DNA from: Zygnema circumcarinatum
Taxonomy: Eukaryota > Streptophyta > Zygnematophyceae > Zygnematales > Zygnemataceae
Assembly: GCA_037447605.1 (NCBI GenBank)
Contig: CM074807.1
Location: 1,838,463 to 1,902,462 of the forward strand
Direction: 5' to 3'
Length of the DNA stretch: 64,000 nt
In this document: positions 33,527-49,854 of the stretch, piece after piece
Layout: each line of letters opens with the position of its first letter
How positions within the stretch are numbered: the first letter of the stretch is position 1
The notes under the pieces: model-generated
Told to the model about the DNA's origin: nothing
The model's input: the letters and a program-made list of their open reading frames with translations, nothing else
Database searches by the model: none
Program-made: the position numbers and the translations under genes

Positions 33527-36500
33527 ATGGCGTTGTGCTGCGTGGCTGCTTCGTTACCACTTTGTTTTTGCGGGGTGGGATGCGCCAGCTGGATCAAGAA
33601 GAGGTGCTCCCTGCACGGCTCCATGGCTAGTAAGGAGTGGCCGGAGGCGACTGCGTCAGAGTTCAAAGACGTGGGAAGAGTGTGCCGCCTTATTCTCTCT
33701 GTGTACGAAGAGGATATTACACATCCGCAGTATGCGGATCACCTGATTCCAGAGCAAGTTGTCAAAAGAGTGACCTATGCTGATGCCGGCGGAAAGTGTC
33801 CTCCGTATCTTATTTATGTGGACCATGACGCCAAAGACCTTGCGCTTGTCATTAGAGGACTTCACCTTTTGAAAGAAGCGGATTACGCCGTACTCATGGA
33901 CAACAGGAAGGGTCAGCAGGTCAGCAATGCAGCTGCAAATGGCTGTAAGGGTTTTGTGCCCAACCGCTTATTTTTTCTTCTTTCTTGTACCGTGTTTTTT
34001 TCTTTTTTCCGACGACCCCCCCCACTCCCCCCCAAACAATAATTTTTAAGTTAAGTTTCTGAGACAGCATACTCCATGGCGGTTTCAACAAGGAGATGCC
34101 ACCAACCAACTGAAAGCAACCAGAAACCAATCAGAACACAGCAAAAACAAGTGAAAGCGTGAACCTGGACTAACTGCTACATGAGAGGTTATTCTGGAGT
34201 GACCTTTAGCAGCCCCTTTTTCTTTAATCGCATGAAATACCGTTCTATTTTTTGAAGGTTACAGAATCGGGACCTTGGATTAAAAAAAATTGTCTACAGC
34301 TATTTAATTATGCATTAGTGCCGGCAAAATGGGTAGCTGGGGACCAACAGAGCAATGCAGGTGGGCGAAGTTTCACTTGCGTGTCTTAGAAAACATAACG
34401 ATGAAATATGAATTTAAAAGCTTTGATTGTAAGGCAGTCGAGCCAGCTAAGAATGGTTCAAATGCCTGCTGTGCCAATCTTGGTGATGTAAATGTTGCAT
34501 ATATGCGGGGATACATACCGCTGGCTTGTTCTCGTTTTTAAGCAAGATTTGCAGAACGCTAAGGAATGTCTTTATCCAATGGACTTTGTCATTGCAGCTC
34601 CATTAACTGTTTTGGATTTTTGCATTATGTTTTATCTGCATAGTGCTTTCACAGTAGTGATTGCTGTTCTACACAATGTTTCTTGCCAAAGATGTGGATG
34701 CCACCTGTGGATACAATGCTGAGCCGTGCAGTTACCTGGTTATACACTCTACCTTATGATCCCTCCACAAACAGACCAGTGCTACCGGTGATGACATAAA
34801 AAATGCGGAAGTGCTTGCAGAAGTTTGATGGAGGCTATGTGCACAAAGGGCTTCTCCGCGTGGCGGCGTGGCTGCTCGAGAAGGAGTTTGAGACCTTGAA
34901 AGGGTTGCTGGTGAAGCACAAGGATTACACTTTGACCTTGGGTGGCCATTCGCTGGGCAGCGGTGTGGCAGCCCTCATGACCATCATTCTGGTGAACAGC
35001 AAACATTTGCTTGGGCCTATCTCCCCGGATCGTATTACCTGCTATGCAATTTGTCCAACTCGATGTACCTCCATGAACCTTTCTGTGCGCTATGCCGACT
35101 GCATCAAGTCTATTGTACTGCAGGTAACCTGCAACTTGGTGCCTGCACCGCCTTTATATTCTTTTACCCTTTCATGCTTGACCAGTTTTTAGCCGTAAGC
35201 TAGAAAGGAGGGAAACTCCTTCAACTCCAGTGTTGAAGTCCACTGATCTCTTTAGTGTGTCCAAATGGCGCCACTGCGTGTACTTGAGTCTTGGGAAATC
35301 AGCTTTTGAAATTGCCTTCTGCCGCGGGGTAAAGAGTAGTTCGAATCGGACAGGCAACTTTGAGGACCTTTCTATGGACGACTTTTCGAGTAGGGACGAA
35401 GTGGGGATTTTATTCTGGGAGATACCAAGGAAAAACTCTGTTTATAAAGAAGCTATGTGTGAGTATTTATGACAGCTGAGTGACAACAGAGACATTTCGG
35501 AGTGCATGGCGTGCGGTTTTTTTATATTATTAAAGTACACGGTGGACGAGGTTTTGCCCTCCATCTCTTTTCAGTCCCACGTAGTTTTCAGAAATCAGAT
35601 AGGACTAGTTCTTTCAGAATTTGTTTCATCACTGATACATCAGATAAGACCAGCATTGCATGAGAAAGGGTGAGAGAATCATGATATTCAACTCTGACTA
35701 CTTTTGACTGTAGAATGCTCCTTTTCAACTGATTCACATGACTGTTATCGAAGGACTAGGCAGCCATAGCCATGCCGGCTTCTCCCTTTTTGCCACTGTC
35801 TATGTGGATTGCCAACACAAGATAAAACCCACACCTTCCTTCCGATTGAACTATTGATGGGCCGTTAATGAATAGTCAAAGCCAAGGAATGGCAGCAGGG
35901 GATGAACCCTCCAACGAAAGTTTTCGGTTCACCTGAAAAGAACGTTTTTGTCATGGGTTCGACTCGGCGTCAATTACTAATGAGGATGTAGGCCTGTCAT
36001 TCTGGGGTCTGTGCAGGATGACTTCCTCCCTCGGACGACGGTGCCTCTTCAGATCATCTTTGGAGCTGCTCTTTGGTGAGAGCTTGTGCTTATTGCCCTT
36101 TTCGTGTACAGTCTTGATACCCCGGCGACTCTTTATCAAATTCTGCACTTTACCGACATGATTTTCAATTGCAAGGATCAAAAGTTTCAATGCTTTTCTC
36201 TATATATGTGTGCGTCGGGATGGATTGAGTGACTGGTTTTTGCCGGATCCTTTAATTTCGTTTCTCGTGGCTCGCTCATCCGCCTGAATCTTTTTGGATT
36301 GTTGTGTGTATGTTTCAGCTTGCCATGCCTCATGGCCTACTCCTGTGTCATCGATACCCTTATTCCGGAAAAAAAGAAATTGCAGGACCCTCGTCGTTTG
36401 TATGCGCCAGGCCGCCTTTACCATATTGTATACAAGCGTGTTGGCAGGTAAATTGCTCATTTGCTTTCCTCATTATTACGGTGCTGACTGCTGCAACACT

Positions 36501-38576
36501 TGATAGTGTCTCGGACCAAAACATAGGCCACTCCCCATCGTAGTCCTCTGGCATTGAGTGTACAGCAGTTGAATGCAAAAGGTTGAGGGTGAGAAGAGAG
36601 GGAAACTCGAGGACTGAGCCCATGAAAGATCGATGTGGTTTGCGGCGGCGAGCACAGAGGTATTTGTGAAAGGACGACTCGTGATTTATGGAGCCTACTT
36701 GTTGTAATGCTTCGTAGCGGTATGAAGTGAAAAGCTAAATTTAGCGTCAAATCTTAGACGGGACGATCTCAGTATGCATGTAAATCGTCAGCAGAGGGGG
36801 TGCTGCTGGTTTTGAAGCAGTGGCACCTTTCGGGTTGTGTTTTGGGATGCCTTCAGTTTCAAGGTGTATCCTCCACAGGTACGAACAGCAATCCCGGTGG
36901 ACGGTCGATTTGAGAACCTCGTCTGTTCCTGCAATGCAACAGAGGACCACTCATTGGTTCAGCTGGAGAAGAAGGTTGAGGAGGCAACTCAGGTATGCTG
37001 TCAGTTGTGCTTGTTTGTACAAGTATGTGGATGTTCCTGCGTGCCTGAATGTGTACAAACTTTGTGAAATCTAAATTTCTTGACAGGAAGAATTGCTAAC
37101 TGCAAGTTGTTCTTGCCCTTTTGGAAGGGAAAATTGCTGAACTTTTGGAGAAGATCAATAAATTTCCTTGTTCGGTCTTGGATGTTCATTGTCAGGAAGC
37201 TTTTTTTCTGTACATGCAATCGCTCTATTCAGGTGTTGTGTGGTAAATGATGTACAATCTACGCTGATATTCGTTTGAGGATGACCTTTTTACCGAATTC
37301 TTGTCGTGTATTTTTGTTGTTGTGTGTAACACAGTAGGCTAAAGTTCTGTCAGATTGGTTAGATACAGTCGAAGGAGGGTCTCTTGGCAGTGACAAGTCT
37401 TGCATGGCTCCTGTCCCTGTGCAGATTCTTGTGCGTGAAGAGGAGATGGCAGCATTGGAGCCGCCATCTCTAGAGACCATGTCCCGCTCTTACACCATGG
37501 AGGACCGCAGGGAAGAACACCGGCAGGCTCTGAAGCGGGCTATGTCCCTTGGAGTGCAGAATACAAACCGTCGACTATTTGATGGTGGAAGCGAAGAGAG
37601 TGGGGACGAGGAGACTGACGACGAGCTTGTCATTCAAGGGATGAACGATGACCATGTGACCACTGATGAACACACTCTTTGGGATAGGATAAAGGAGTCG
37701 TTCTCAGGGATGAGGACCCTCTTTGGGAACAAGAAGGCGCTTCCTTTGGAAGTGACAAGAACAGAGCTTGAAATGATTGCGGAAGACGTTAAGGCTGAAG
37801 GCAAAACTGGCAGTAAGGGTGAGATGAGAGATAGCCCGGGAGGTAAAGATAATTTGGTGTCTCCTGACGCTCACGTCATTGAGTCGAGTGAGACGTCAGG
37901 CCGAAAGCCGTCAATCTATAGTGACCAGCCGGAACTGATTGAAGAAGTTACAACTGGAAGTGATACCACCATAGGGGCTCCTGCTGCTGCGACTATTGAA
38001 AAAGAAGGCAACAGAGAGAAGCCACGTGTTGTAGTAGGGGTGCAGAGCAAGACAATGTCTGAGAGTAAGGAGGAAAGGCACTTGAGGAAAAAGCAGCAGA
38101 AGCGTGAGAGGAAGGTGCGGAAACAGAAGCGGAGATTGGCAGCTTTGCAAAGGGCCCGTGAAGAACAACTTGTGAGAGAGGAGAAAAGGAAGGCGGAGAT
38201 GATACGGGAAGCTGTGCCCGCTTTAACGAAGTGGGATAAAGCAATAGAAGAGCTCATAAAGAGGAACCGTAGCCTTAAGAAGGTCAAAACAAAGGTAGAG
38301 AAGCGGAACAGTTGGCACAAGGTGAGAGTAAGTCTGCCTAAGATAGTTTCGTGGGGCAGAAAGGAGGGGACACAGGGAGAAGCCACAGGAGAGTGCGACG
38401 GAGAGACACGAGTTGGGGCAGAGATGAGTGGCTCGGATATGGTTAATGTTCCTGCAGTAAAGAGCAGTGCAGCTGAGATAGAAGAGGCTGAGGCAGGGGG
38501 GACAGGCATTTTGCCTGCAGCTAGTGGGGATTCTATAGGAAGGCTCTCCGTGAGAAAACAGGATGATCCCTTGTGA
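33527..38576 (+). CDS. Class-3 lipase, DAG-lipase-like (plant Lipase_3 family)
   Basis: Predicted serine lipase acting on acylglycerols. Six exons give 723 aa: 33527-33919, 34821-35123, 36017-36075, 36319-36447, 36857-36992, 37425-38576, all in phase. The N-terminus is hydrophobic and Cys-rich (MALCCVAASLPLCFCGVGCA), a likely membrane anchor. Then come RVCRLILSVYEEDITHP, LAL..VIRGLHLLKEADY, and the nucleophile elbow GGHSLGSGVAAL. Later parts read RRLYAPGRLYHIVYKRVG and AIPVDGRFENLVCSCNATEDHSLV, as in plant calmodulin-binding/Lipase_3 proteins. The Asp of the triad probably lies in exon 3 (DDFLPR) or just before it. The last exon adds about 385 residues: EEHRQALKRAMSLG, an acidic linker, and a strongly basic predicted coiled coil (KKQQKRERKVRKQKRRLA). 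The introns are the longest in the window. The start is the first Met after the GA-rich leader. Confidence 0.88.
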
Positions 38577-39486
38577 TTATTTGGCTTGCAACATGGGGGT
38601 ATTCGATTGGGCTTCTTTAGGGTTGTCATCCTCAATTTTGGGCATACAATGTTTGTGTTTAACCTCTAGGTAGATAATATTTTTAGCGCACTTCGGTTAC
38701 TTGTGTAGAACATTGATTGGAAATTAGAAGGTGAGATGTGGCGTTGAAATTATAATTAATCGGAAAATATGATTATTTGAAAATAGGTGTCCAGCTTGAC
38801 CAATTGAGCATTCATGGATAATTGTCTCTCTAGAATCTATAATGATGAATAACAAGTTTGATCACACTGGGCAAATGACAGGGTAGTATAGCTGGATTCT
38901 GAATTTCTGTACTGTTGCACAGTATTCCATCTACGTGCTTGGACTAGTGTCTTTCCCTGAAATGATTCATAGAAATTTGTTTTTGGAAGCCGATGCATCC
39001 ATAATCCAAGTGTTCGGTTTCACGAGTTGATGCTCCGGAGCTGCAATCTGAGGCGGCGGTTTTTTCCAACCCCCGAAACGAAGTTATTCAACCAGCTGCA
39101 ACCAGCTAAATGATAACCGCCGATGATAGCCTGTTGAATGGCTGAAATACACGAGTGTTTTGTTACATTCCTCATTGGAAGAGAATCTTCTTCCTTTCCA
39201 TGAAAAACATTCCATTTCATTTTTCTTTTCTTCTAGACAGAGGAAACGGTATTACGAAGGCTGCGTTTTCATGGTTCACTTTTTGCTCACGTGCTTCTTA
39301 AACTTTGCCGATGCAATCTCGCAAGTGTGGACGATTGCATTAATTGGAGATCGAGAATGTTGAATGAAGCGCGAAGTAATGATTGTTTCTTTCTTTCTTA
39401 TAAAACTTGAACTATTTTACAGGAAAATTGTCTAAGAATAGTTCCAAAAGATGTCAATACCATTCTACCTAAAATGCTATTGCTTC
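38577..39486. other. Convergent 3' region between the lipase and BiP
   Basis: AT-rich DNA that should contain both 3' UTRs. No exon-like frame, RNA gene or repeat was recognised. Confidence 0.5.
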
Positions 39487-42978
<3,492 letters not shown>

Positions 42979-43589
42979 CGCTGTGTCACACCGCTGGGAC
43001 TCCGATCTTGGCACTCGCCCCCCTGTAGTGCTCCCTGACGACAACTTCACGAAGGGTGGAGTCGCTGAGCGCAGGCGAACCAGCCAGCAAGCGAGCAATG
43101 AGCGCTGAATGAGCAGTCTCCCGATGGCGGCGGCGCGCGCTAAATGGCGGGGTCCATCTACTACTGCGCTCAGATCCGCCGTCGCCGCGCGAATCCACCA
43201 CGTCAATGGGGCCCCGCGCAGCCAATCGAAGCGCTCGCCCTCGTTCCTCCGCCAATCGCAGAGGTCCTTTGCACGTGCGGGCGAGACTGCCTCGCGTCGC
43301 GTTGCGCTTCTAGAAGGGGCCGCTCCCACGCCGCCATCCGCAGTTGACTGCGCCCCCGCCACGTTGTTGCGACGCTCCCATTGGCCAGCCGGCCGAAACT
43401 AAGTAATCACCCAATGCGGGCCCGGCACGTGGCACAGTCAGCGGACCCAGTGCCACGGTGGCGGCTCGTCCGGGAGTAAAAGTCTCTGCGCAGGCGCTCT
43501 CCGCGCGCCTGCTTCTGCTTGCTTGCCTGCCTGCCTGCCTGCCTCGCCTTCTGCTGCAGGACGGCACTACTGCCATTGGCCCGGCAGCC
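42979..43589. promoter_or_regulatory. Bidirectional BiP/GRP94 promoter with ER-stress elements
   Basis: A GC-rich 611-bp region between the two start codons. Seen directly: CCAAT-N10-CACG at 43411-43429, an exact match to the plant ERSE-I consensus; CCACGTCA at 43198-43205, whose complement TGACGTGG is the classical UPRE core; CACGTG at 43272-43277 and 43426-43431; CCAAT boxes at 43222-43226 and 43252-43256 (plus) and at 43380-43384 (minus, ATTGG); and CTTCTAGAAG at 43307-43316, a perfect inverted TTCnnGAA heat-shock pair near the midpoint. No obvious TATA box for either gene. Binding by bZIP28/bZIP60, NF-Y or HSF is inferred from established plant ER-stress biology. Confidence 0.8.
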
Positions 43590-46500
43590 ATGGGTGCGCG
43601 GACGGCCCTAGTGGCGGGGCTTATGGTGCTGCTGGCTTTTCACACGCTCTCAGGTGAGTGGAGCGGAGAAAGGCAGATCTTTCAGGGAATGTTGGCATTC
43701 GTATTGGTTGATTAAAGCGCAAGGGAAGGAATGGTGAGGGTGGCTTGAGAGTACGGCTGGTGGGGATGGAGCTGCAGAGTGGTGGTCTGGTCGGGATACA
43801 TCATTTACCCCTGTCGTTTGGCTTCTTGCGTCTTCTGCTTCTCTGTGCTGACTTGTTTGTTTGTATGACGCCTCCTGTGTGATACCAGCATCTCCGTTCG
43901 CGAAGGCTTCAGACGCTCAAACTGACGCTCCTTCCACTTCCGACCTCCCCAAGGTAGAAGAGAATGTGGCGGTTGTACCGCCTGCATCTGCAACAGACAC
44001 CCAGACTCAGGAAAGGTAAGCTAGAGAACGTCGAAAGGGGGCTCAGCAGCAACCTTTCGTTTCTGTTGTTGTCAAGCTGATGAGGTTCTTTGGATGCCAA
44101 CTGCCTCCTTTGGCAAGGGTATTGTCCAGCTCCCTCTGAGCCACTTGCACCTGACGGTATGAATGTACCCGGCAATTTCAGGGAGAAGGCGTCCATCCGC
44201 CGGTCTGCAGAGAAATACGAATTTCAAGCAGAAGTTTCCAGGTTGATGGACATCATTATTAACTCACTGTACAGTAACAAGGACATTTTCCTCCGCGAGC
44301 TTATCTCTAACGCTTCTGATGTAAGTTATTGCATCAGCTATCCAGCTCTTCGCTTTTTCTGGGGTTCAAATTATAGGCCCCCTTTCTATATGTGTTGGGA
44401 TTTATGCTGAATGAATACAGAGCTTGATCCTTCCATTTGTGCAGGCCCTGGACAAGATTCGATTCCTGTCGCTGACTGACAAGACCATTCTTGGTGAAGG
44501 AGAGGATGCTAAGCTTGAAATTCAGGTATGTGGACGCTAGCCATCGCAGTGCAGCATGTTGACATTGTAAGGAGAAATTCGACTATGAAGATCCTTCAGT
44601 GGTGAGATATGCCGTTGTAGCCTAGCTAATGGCTTGGCAGGTTCTGGGTTGATGCAGATGAAACTTGACAAGGAGAATAAGATTCTTACAATCAGAGACA
44701 GAGGGATTGGAATGACGAAGGAGGATCTCATTAAAAATTTGGGAACCATCGCAAAATCTGGAACCTCAGGTTAGCCTCAGTATAATGTTCCCGTATGAAG
44801 AGCTGCTGCTGGCCTCTGAGCTATGTTCTGAATGACGTTTTGCTAGTGAGGCTTTTCATGATATCAAGTATTGTGGCAGGGCAAAAACTCTTTTTTTTTA
44901 ATTTCGTATGGGACGAGAAGTTGATATTTTTGATTTTTATCTAGCTTACTAATTTGTGAAGGAAGTTCTGTTATGGATGGTCGGGTGTGGCAGCCTTCTT
45001 GGAACAGATGCAGAAGGGTGGTGATCTGAGTCTCATTGGTCAATTTGGAGTTGGCTTCTACTCTGTTTACCTGGTGGCGGATTTTGTTGAGGTTCACAGC
45101 AAGCACAATGATGACCGGCAGTAAGTGGCAGACTGAGGCAACTGGTCAAGGGATCTGGCCCTATACAATCTGTTTCTATTGCTTTCCGATTCCTGTAGTC
45201 AGCCACTCTGTTTTTTTTTTTCACCTTTTCTTTGTTTTATTATTGAAACTTCAGTTATTGTTGGAAATATGATTTGGAAACCAAGCTTTTTCTATGAATA
45301 GTGCCTCAGTTTAATGAATACTTCTGAGTCTGGCATGTTTGGCTGGCACAGGTGGGTGTGGGCGTCTAAGGCCGACGGGAACTTTGAAGTCTACGAAGAC
45401 ACTGAAAGTGAGCCTCTAGGCAGAGGAACGGAGATTCGCATCCACCTGAAGAGCGAGGCCGGTGAATACTCTACTGAGGATAAGCTGCGAGTGAGTTTCA
45501 GTAGCACCATTTAAACTCAGAACCACGGAGGAAACACAAGTAGGGAGAGTGGTCCTTTTCCAGTCTTCGTCAGTACTTAGCTGCTTTAACGAGCATTTTT
45601 ATATTGTATAGATTTAAGTACAGCAGGTATGTGGCAATTTGTATTGATCTACACCTGCTGGAGCTGCACTCTAACTCTGCGGTTCTCTCTGAAAATATGA
45701 AGGCGAAGTAAAGGTGATAGAGAGGGGGTGTCGGCTTAAGCAACTGTCGTGTAATAATTATGGCAGGGCGATCGTGAGGTTCGTGTACCTGTTTTAAACC
45801 TGATTTCTCTGGGCTTTGCAGGAGTTAGTTAAGAAGTATTCAGAATTCATCAATTTCCCCATCTCCCTCTGGTCTAGTAAGGAAGTTGACGTAGAGGCCC
45901 CGGAAGAGGAGACTTCTGAGGATGTGGAGGAAACAGACTCTGAGAAAGGTGTGTGGGCTGGTGGCCTCCTTAATCATAATAGATCAGGTTCTTGTGATGA
46001 ATTCTTTGACATTCGGGGTGGTGAGGCCTTGTCGCATGTACGATTGCACATTTGAACTTCTGTTTTAATGGCTTTCCAGACGAGGAAGGGAAGGAGGAAA
46101 CGGATGAGTCGGAGGAGGAAGAGGTGGAAGAGGAGGAATCATCGAGTAAGTTCTGCCGTTTTCGTGTTGCTTGAATCTCTCTCCCTCCTTTTGTAATCTC
46201 TCCCTACGGCCAGCGCTACTCCAGTGTAACGGATTCTTCGGGTCGATTTTGTCCAACGTTACGATTTTTGCCAGATTCAATAGTCGTACCCGCATGATTC
46301 ATGCAGCTGACACTAACGGTAACTGTAGCTTGGCTTGGGCTGACTTATCCTTTCAGAGGAATCAAAGAAAACTGTGAAAGAGACAAAATGGGATTGGGAG
46401 TTGTTGAACGACGTGAAGGCTGTGTGGCTGCGGAATCCTAAGGATGTGACTGAGGAGGAATACCTTAAATTCTACAAGTCCTTGGCTAAGGTGCTACTTC

Positions 46501-49500
46501 AGCCCTTTTTCGGAACTAGCAACGCCCACCAGCAAATGTCTGAATTGCTGAATGCAATTGTGCGCCTTGTGTAGTTTAGCATTGCAACACTTTGTGGTTG
46601 CCAATCGGTAGGTATTCTCAACCTCGTTAACAAGTTCTTACTTTTGATAATTGATGACCTGTGTTTACTGCCAGTTTGTCTTGAATCCACGACGCTGTGT
46701 TATTTCTTTTCTGTAAAGAGTCTGTCCTTCTCCTTAGACACTCTTGTCGCAGTGACTTCTATTGTTCGACGCAGTAACTTCTCAGCATTTGAATTTGGGC
46801 ATGGCAGTTTTCTGAACAGCGGACGGTTAGCTACTCTGTGTCCAGGATTTTGGAAGTGACAAACCTCTATCATGGTCGCACTTCACCGCTGAAGGAGATG
46901 TGGAATTCAAAGCCATCTTGTACATTCCTCCCCGAGCTGCCCATGACCTGTACGACAACTACTACAGCAATAAGGCCAACTTGAAGCTGTACGTCAGACG
47001 GGTGTTCATCTCGGATGACTTTGAGGACCTACTTCCAAAATATTTGAATTTCCTAAAGGTCAGTCATCTAATTTTTTTTTTTTCAATTTGCTAGCTAATG
47101 TCCTTTAAAGAGAAAATTTTGTTTTCTAAAGTAGAAAGGGATTCTTGCTGATCGCTCATGTGAGCATCTCCTATCTTAAATCAGCAGGTGGCCTGACATA
47201 TGTTTAGGAGGGGAGCAGGGTATTGTGGACTCAGATACACTACCCCTAAATGTATCGCGAGAAATGTTGCAACAGCACAGCAGTTTGAAGACCATAAAAA
47301 AGAAGCTCATCCGAAAAGCGCTGGACATGATTCGGCGAATGGCGGAAGAGGACAGTGAAGATACCAAGAAGGAGTCGAGTGATGAAGGTGGGGAGCATGG
47401 AGCTAAATAGTTTAACGTTTATAATGCAATCAATGTGTCCAATTAAAGAGTCGTGCAATTTGATCTTGAAGTTGTCGCCTTTGCCTAGAGATAACCATGC
47501 TATTCTTAACCTGTCGATTAAATATTTTCATGTTTGGCAGAGGATAAGAGCGAGGACTCTGAATCTAGTGACAAAAAGGGCAAGTATGCTAAATTCTGGA
47601 AAGAATATGGTAAGGCGCTGAAGCTGGGTGTGATTGAAGATGCGTCTAATCGCGGGAGGCTAGCCAAGCTACTTCGCTTCTACAGGTGAGTTAAACGCAT
47701 CGTAATTTGTTTTCATGTGGTGCGATCCTACTGCCCATAAGAAGAGCTAACAGATTCTGTTTTATGACGATGGTTGCAGCTCAAAATCTGGTGACAAGCT
47801 TACCAGTTTGGGCGAATATGTTAGCCGGATGAAGGAAGGGCAGAAGCAAATCTACTACCTCACAGGCCAGACGAAGGAGCTGCTTGAGAAGTCGCCCTTC
47901 CTTGAGAAATTGCTCAAGAAGGGTTACGAGGTAAGCTCCGTGGGAATCACTGGTTTGTATATATATAGATTTTATGACACAGAATGTTTCTTGCTCAGCA
48001 GAGCTAGAAATAGAGGGGACCAAGGCACTTTTTCTGCAACAAATTGAGTGTTGTAAGCCAGTGATGGTTAATTGTTTAGCAAACATATTAGCCTTGAGGT
48101 GAATTTGTGAAGTTGGGTTTACATCTGAAACAATGCTATGTTAGAGTCTGAGAGGAAGCCAACGTAAATTTTTTTGTAGCGAGTAGCCGGTCAAGAAGTT
48201 GATGCGGTCAGGCAAATTGGCTTTTGCTTTGTCATTTGATAAGTAGATCTTTGCCCGGGTCTAACATGATATTATTTACTTAGAAGTCTAGGCCTTTTGC
48301 AGAACACAGATCATCGCTCTTGCTTACAACTCCCTTACTTTGGCCTTAAAAAGTTGCAGAGGTGGTGAACTGAAGCTAATGGCATTCATGGTATCCGTAA
48401 ATGGGATGTTTCTCAAATGTCGGTTGTCGATTTGTGCAGGTGTTGTACCTGACTGACGCAGTCGACGAATATTTAATGCAAAATTTGACAGAATATGATG
48501 ATTTTAAGTTTCAGAACGCCTCCAAGGATGATCTGAAGATCGCCGGTAAGGACAAGGCGAAGGAGAAAGAAGTGACGGAGAGCTTCAAGAGCTTGACAGC
48601 GTGGTGGAAGGAGACTATTGGGTCATCGGACGTGGAGAACGTGAAAGTAAGTATTGGAGATTATACATTGAAGTGTGTAGTTGTTGCCTGCTGTTGACAG
48701 GCTGTTGACACGATATTGACACGTTGGCAATATTTGGAGTGCTTACATGAGAAGTGTGAGTTTGTTTGTGGCAGGTGAGCAGCCGGCTAGCAGAAACTCC
48801 TTGCATTGTCGTGACAAGCAAATACGGATGGAGTGCGAACATGGAACGTATCATGCAAGCACAGGCGCTGTCCGACACCAGCAAGTCTAATTACATGAAG
48901 GGCCGCAGAACACTTGAGATCAATCCGAAGCATCCTCTCATCAAGGAATTGAAAGAGCTGGTTGCCAAAGATGACAAGGTATGTTATGCTGAGTTTGCTT
49001 TGTAGTCCATGCAGGTGGACTGCATAGCAGTCTGGATGTGAGTTGGCTCTCAAGACAAGCCGACTAAGTTGAAACTTGTGTAACCTGTTCGCAGGATCCC
49101 AAAGCAGCGGAGGTCGCCAAGATTCTTTACGAGACAGCCCTTCTTGAGAGTGGCTTTGTTCTAAGTGATCCCACTCATTTCGCCAACAGAGTATATGGAA
49201 CCCTTAAATCGGTCCTAAACGTCGATCCTGAGGCCAAGGTGGACGACGAGGAAGAGGAGGTGCATGTGGGTGATGAAGTCAAGGTGAGTCCATTGCAGCT
49301 TCCAGCTACCATTTGGATTTTGTCAATGCACGTTGAGGCCCTGAGCCGTATGCGTATAGTCAGCACGGCATAACTGTGGAAAGGTGTCGGAGCGAGAGTA
49401 AGCCATGAAAACTAGCGATAATAACCATAGTAGACACAGTCGCCTCTGTAACTTTCGAGTGTTCCTTGGTGTCCTTCGCCGAGGCTCTGCCTGCCACATT

Positions 49501-49854
49501 CTAGTGATCTAGCTGTCTGAATTGTCAGGACCCCTGTTTGGTTTTGTGGGCACTTGTTGTACAAGCAAATATGTATGTAAGCTGACATTCAGAAATGAGA
49601 ATGTCATTGAGAGGGAGCAGGAAGAAGGTGAAGACGAGCCATCAAGCGCAGCTGAGCCTGAGTCTGAACAAGAAGGCTTAGCTCCAATTGATCTTGTGGA
49701 TGATGAAACCGGAGAAGTGATCCCTGCAGACCAGCATGGAGCCTATATGGAGAAGTTTGCAGCGAAGAAACAGGCCGAAGCTGAAGCAGAGGCGCTTGCT
49801 GGGGGAGGCGCTGCCCAGGCTGCTGAGACTGCTGATCTCAAGGATGAGCTTTAA
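43590..49854 (+). CDS. HSP90B1: GRP94/endoplasmin, ER-lumen HSP90 (HSP90.7/SHEPHERD type)
   Basis: ATP-dependent ER chaperone for client receptors and secreted proteins. 18 exons, about 875-878 aa: 43590-43653, 43889-44015, 44182-44320, 44445-44525, 44658-44769, 44994-45120, 45352-45490, 45822-45948, 46080-46145, 46357-46490, 46846-47058, 47219-47387, 47541-47685, 47780-47930, 48440-48646, 48775-48978, 49095-49283, and 49612 or 49621-49854. The signal peptide is [21 protein letters not shown]. ATPase-domain motifs are [31 protein letters not shown] and [14 protein letters not shown]. An acidic linker ([18 protein letters not shown]...) lies in exons 8-9. Middle-domain motifs are [13 protein letters not shown] and [17 protein letters not shown]. 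It ends KDEL. The last acceptor is ambiguous: CAG|GAA at 49621 is the better site, GAG|AGG at 49612 also keeps phase. It shares its upstream region with BiP. Confidence 0.97.

Noticed and set aside
34329-34541. A plus-strand frame between lipase exons 1 and 2 as an extra exon
   Set aside because: Exon 1 (ending GQQ) joins exon 2 (KFDGGYVH) in phase exactly as in the family. The extra frame has no matching splice sites.
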